A stretch of DNA of 64,000 nt, taken from NCBI RefSeq assembly GCF_949987515.2, contig NW_027192672.1:372001-436000 (forward strand), written 5' to 3'. Position 1 is the stretch's first letter. The number at the start of each line of letters is the position of its first letter. The translations under genes and the position numbers were made by a program. Source of the stretch: Delphinus delphis (Eukaryota > Chordata > Mammalia > Artiodactyla > Delphinidae). The notes beneath the pieces are model-generated. The model had not been told where the DNA came from and did not search any database. It worked only from the letters and a program-made list of their open reading frames with translations. Positions 60,239 to 64,000 of this stretch are shown here, piece by piece.

Positions 60239-61666
60239 TTGAATCCATTTCGTTGAGCAAGGGGTAGCTCTTGTCTATTACATATTTGGCTTATGGAACG
60301 GTATCTGTGCTAATTTCAAACTCTGCTTTTATGCAGCACCCCAACTCACCTTCCCCCTTAAACAGGCATAAGTTGGTTTTCTAAACTTGAGACCCTGTTC
60401 TGTTTTGTAATTCAGTTCATGTGTAGCCAAGTTCACATTCCGTGTATTAGTGATACCTTATGATGTTTCTTTTTCTGTGTGACTTATTTCACTTAGAATC
60501 ATCGTGCCTCAATCCACTCATTATGCTGGTACGGGCCTGGTGACATAGATTTCATTGCTGAGTGGTATTCTGTTGTACATAAGTACCGCAACTTCTTTAT
60601 CCATTATTTGCTCTCTGGGATATTTAACTTGTGCCGTAGAAGAGATTCCTGTAAAAAGAGCTGTCCCAAATTTTGGGGTTGCTGTGTCTTTTTGATATTA
60701 ATTTCCCTAAGCTATAGGACCATAAGTGGAAGTGCCCTAGGCTCTGTTGCTTTGTTTTTTAGATGTTTCAGGAAACACCATACACTTCTCCTGAGTGTCT
60801 GTTGGCAATTTACATCCTGCCCATCAGCATAACAAGGCTCCCAGTTCTCCATGGCCTGTCCTGCCTTTCTGGATTTTACACTTTTTTCAGATGGTCCTTT
60901 TGACCGGGGGGAAGTGAGACTTCATTGTAGTGCAGATTTCCTTTGCAAGCTTGCTTGGTTGGCCAAAAAGGGCGTATGCGTTTTTTCCTGAATATATTCA
61001 GGAAAAAACGCATACGCCCTTTTTGGCCAAGTGCATCATTGTGGACGTTCTGCCTCTTTTCCTATGCTTGAAATGCAATTCCAGTCTACCTCCTGAAATC
61101 GGTTTCCTGCAATTCTGCCCCGCTTTCAAGTCCTCTTGGTAGCCTTACTTCAGTCTATTTTTGGACGATAGCTGTCAATTATAACTCTGCAGGTTTGTGA
61201 ATTACAGTGCCCCTGAGCTCCTTTCTTCAACTCGCTTTCTTGTGACCTGGCCGCCACACCGCAGGATGGCTTCAGGCCCTAATCTGGTTCCGACACGGCA
61301 TGCTGAGCCTTTGGTTAATTCCTCATGCTGGTGGGAAATTAGAGTTAAATTTGCCCGTCCAGACACCTCCCGCTTGTCTCTCATTGGTTCCCCCTATTCC
61401 TGTACATCTTCCGCAGAAATTGCAAACTGGGCCAAACAGGAGGTTAAAGGCACTGACTCTCCAAGTGGGGAGAGTGTTAGTAAAGCGTCTGGAATGTTGC
61501 ACCGAAGTACCAGGGGACGAAAACTGAGACATATTTGAACACGTCTCCCGATCACACGGTTGATCATACTCTGGGTTCCACATGCATGTTTTAGCTGAAG
61601 AAAGAATACCTTAAACCTGGAGAGTTGAGACCCGTGGAATGGGTACCATGCAATATGACTTCAAAG
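60239..61666 (+). repeat. Satellite monomer 29, partial, type C, at core 3 exit
   Basis: Nearly identical to 45,479-46,906. Perfect palindrome at 60,959-61,030. Confidence 0.88.
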
Positions 61667-63247
61667 GGTCTTCATTTGCTCACCGAATCTCTCCAATCCT
61701 ATCACTGCTGCGTTTATGACCCTTGTACACACGCTTGATTCTCTTTTGTAGACATAGCAATCCATAGGTTTTAAGATACTTACTAGTCAGGTATATTCTT
61801 AGGCGTTTAATATGGGGTGTGGAGTCCATTTCATTGAGCAAGGAGTAGCTCTTGTCTATTCCATATTTGGCTTAAGGAACTTTATCTGTGCTCATTTCAA
61901 TCTCTGGTTTTATGCAGCACCCCAACTCACCTTTCCACTTAAGCAAGCATAAGTTGGTTTTCTAAATTTGAGACCCTGTTCTGTTCTGTAATTCAGTTCC
62001 TGTGTAGCCAAGTTTACATTCCGTGTATTACTGATATCTTATGATGTTTCTTTTTCTGTGTGACTTATTTCAGTTAGAATCATCATACCTGAATCCACTC
62101 ATTGTGCTGCTAAGGGCCTGATGACACAGATTTCATTGCTGAGTGATATTGCTTTGTAAGTAAATACCACAACTTCTTTATCCATTTTTCAATTTCTGCG
62201 ATGTTGAACTTGTACTGTAAACGAGGTTCTTGTAAACAGAGCCGTTCCAAACTTTGGGGTGGCTGTGTCTTTTTGATTTTAAATTCCCTAAGCTATAGGA
62301 CCATAAGTGGCAGTGCCCTAGGCTCTGTTGCTTTGTTTTTTAGATGTTTCAGGAAACACCATACACTTCTCCCAAGTGGTTGTTGGCAATTTACATCCCG
62401 CCCATCAGCATAACAAGGCTCCCAGTTCTCCATGGCCTGTCCTGCCTTTCTGGATTTTACACTTTTTTCAGATGGCCCTTTTGACCGGGGGGAAGTGAGA
62501 CTTCATTGTAGTGTAGATTTCCTTTGCAAGCTTGCTTGGTTGGCCAAAAAGGGCGTATGCGTTTTTTCCTGAATATATTCAGGAAAAAACGCATACGCAC
62601 TTTTTGGCCAAGTGCATCATTGTGGACGTTCTGCCTCTTTTCCTATGCTTTCAATGCAATTCCAGTCTACCTCCTGAAATCGGTTTCCTGCAATTCTGCC
62701 CCGCTTTCAAGTCCTCTTGGCAGCCTTACTTCAGTATATTTTTGGACGATAGCTGTCATTTATAACTCTGCAGGTTTGTGAATTACAGTGCTCCTGAGCT
62801 CCTTTCTTTAACTCGCTTTCTTGTGACCTGGCCGCAACACCGTAGGATGTCTTCAGACCCTAATCTGGTTCTGGCACGGCACGCTGAGTCTTTGGTTAAT
62901 TCCTCTTCCTGGTGGGAAATGAGAGTTAAATTTGCCCATCCAGACACCTCCAGGTAGTCTCTCATTGGTTCTCGCTATTCCTGTTCATCTTCCACAGAAA
63001 TTGCAAACTGGGCCAAACAGGAGGTTAAACGGACTGACTCTCCAAGTGGGGAGAGTGTTAGTAAAGCGTCTGGAATGTTGCACCCGAGTACCAGGGTACG
63101 AAAACTGAGACATATTTGAACACGTCTCCCGATCACATGGTTGATCATACTCTAGGTTCCACATGCATGTTTTAGCTGAAGGAAGAATACCTTAAACCTG
63201 GGTAGTTGAAACCCGTGGAATGGGTACCATGCAATATGACTTCAAAG
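61667..63247 (+). repeat. Satellite monomer 30, chimeric
   Basis: 1,581 bp. To about 61,950-61,985 it follows the monomer at 46,907 (CTTTCCACTTAAGC). It then switches to type A (TCTGTTCTGTAATTC, GCTTTGTAAGTAAATACC), marking the right edge of block 3. Palindrome 62,540-62,611 has one right-arm change (CGCACTTTTTGG). Confidence 0.9.
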
Positions 63248-64000
63248 GGTCTTCATTTGCTCACCGAACCTCTCCAATCCTATCACTGCTGCGTTTATGC
63301 CCCTGTACACACGCTTGATTCTCTTTTGGAGACATAGCAATCCATAGGTTTTAAGATACTTACTAGTCAGGTACATTCTTAGGCGTTTAATATGGGGTGT
63401 TGAGTCCATTTCGTTGAGCAAGGAGTAGCTCTTGTCTATTCCATATTTGGCTTAAGGAACTTTATCTGTGCTCATTTCAATCTCTGGTTTTATGCAGCAC
63501 CCCAACTCACCTTTCCCCTTAAGCAAGCATAAGTTGGTTTTCTAAATTTGAGACCCTGTTCTGTTTTGGAATGCAGTTCCTGTGTAGCCAAGTTTACATT
63601 CCGTGTATTAGTGATATCTTATGATGTTTCTTTTTCTGTGTGACTTATTTCAGTTAGAATCATCGTACCTGAATCCACTCATTATGCTGCTACGGGCCTG
63701 ATGACATAGATTTCATTGCTGAGTGATACTGCATTGTACGTAAGTACCACAAGTTCTTTATCCATTTTTCACTTTCTGTGATATTGAACTTGTACGGTAA
63801 ACGAGGTTCTTGTAAACGGAGGCGTCCCAAACTTTGGGGTGGCTGTGTCTTTTTGATTTTAATTTCCCTAAGCTATAGGACCATAAGTGGAAGTGCCCTA
63901 GGTTCTGTTGCTTTGTTTTTTAGATGTTTCAGGAAACACCATACACTTCTCCCGAGTGGTTGTTGGCAATTTACATCCCGCCCATCAGCATAACAAGGCT
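63248..64000 (+). repeat. Satellite monomer 31, type B, cut by window end
   Basis: First 753 bp of a monomer, ending before the palindrome. Type B markers are present (GCATTGTACGTAAGTACC, GGAATGCAG). The array evidently continues beyond the window. Confidence 0.92.

Noticed and set aside
872..62611. Regularly spaced palindromes as a CRISPR-like array
   Set aside because: Spacing is 1.58 kb, the whole intervening sequence is itself repeated, and the DNA is mammalian.
1..64000. Cetacean tRNA-derived SINEs (CHR family), tRNA genes and telomeric repeats
   Set aside because: None of their characteristic starts, A/B boxes or TTAGGG runs was seen on either strand.

Overview
This is eukaryotic, non-coding, satellite heterochromatin, almost certainly from a cetacean and most likely a delphinid (dolphin or killer whale type). 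About three quarters of the window is a head-to-tail tandem array with a 1,577-1,581 bp period. That matches my recollection of the delphinid form of the 'common cetacean satellite' (a 1,579-bp component described from killer whale; about 1.75 kb in most other whales). The LINE-1 3' ends present are of the cetartiodactyl type. No functional protein-coding gene, tRNA, rRNA or CRISPR array was found. The many short ORFs are chance frames repeated because the DNA is repeated.

Layout: monomers at 1-6,580 (two of 1.58 kb, then divergent 1.75-kb ones); non-satellite core 1 at 6,581-11,754; sixteen 1.58-kb monomers at 11,755-36,870 (the first one truncated); divergent 1.75-kb monomers at 36,871-40,304; core 2 at 40,305-45,478; four monomers at 45,479-51,641; divergent monomers at 51,642-55,064; core 3 at 55,065-60,238; satellite again at 60,239-64,000. 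The core and its flanking divergent monomers are therefore a block of about 10-12 kb present three times, offset by about 33.72 kb and 14.76 kb. Copies 2 and 3 share derived bases and look like sisters.

Each monomer is a composite. Roughly offsets 100-1,000 are an old antisense LINE-1 3' end (3' UTR plus the end of ORF2), interrupted at offset 872 by a 72-bp palindrome that looks like a mariner-type MITE. The remaining 600-700 bp is not a repeat I recognise. The divergent monomers keep a 167-bp segment that all 1.58-kb monomers lack, with TCA at both ends of the missing piece, so the window shows both length forms and the likely deletion between them.

Each core holds, in order: a short LINE-1 3' UTR piece, an unrecognised stretch, a decayed class-I (gammaretrovirus-like) endogenous retrovirus pol on the minus strand with a possible LTR, a GC-rich segment with a CCAAT/TATA promoter-like arrangement, and a minus-strand LINE-1 3' end that runs directly into a satellite monomer at offset about 152. 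Nothing here works together as a gene system. The interest is in how a transposon became a satellite and how a retrovirus-bearing block is amplified inside it.
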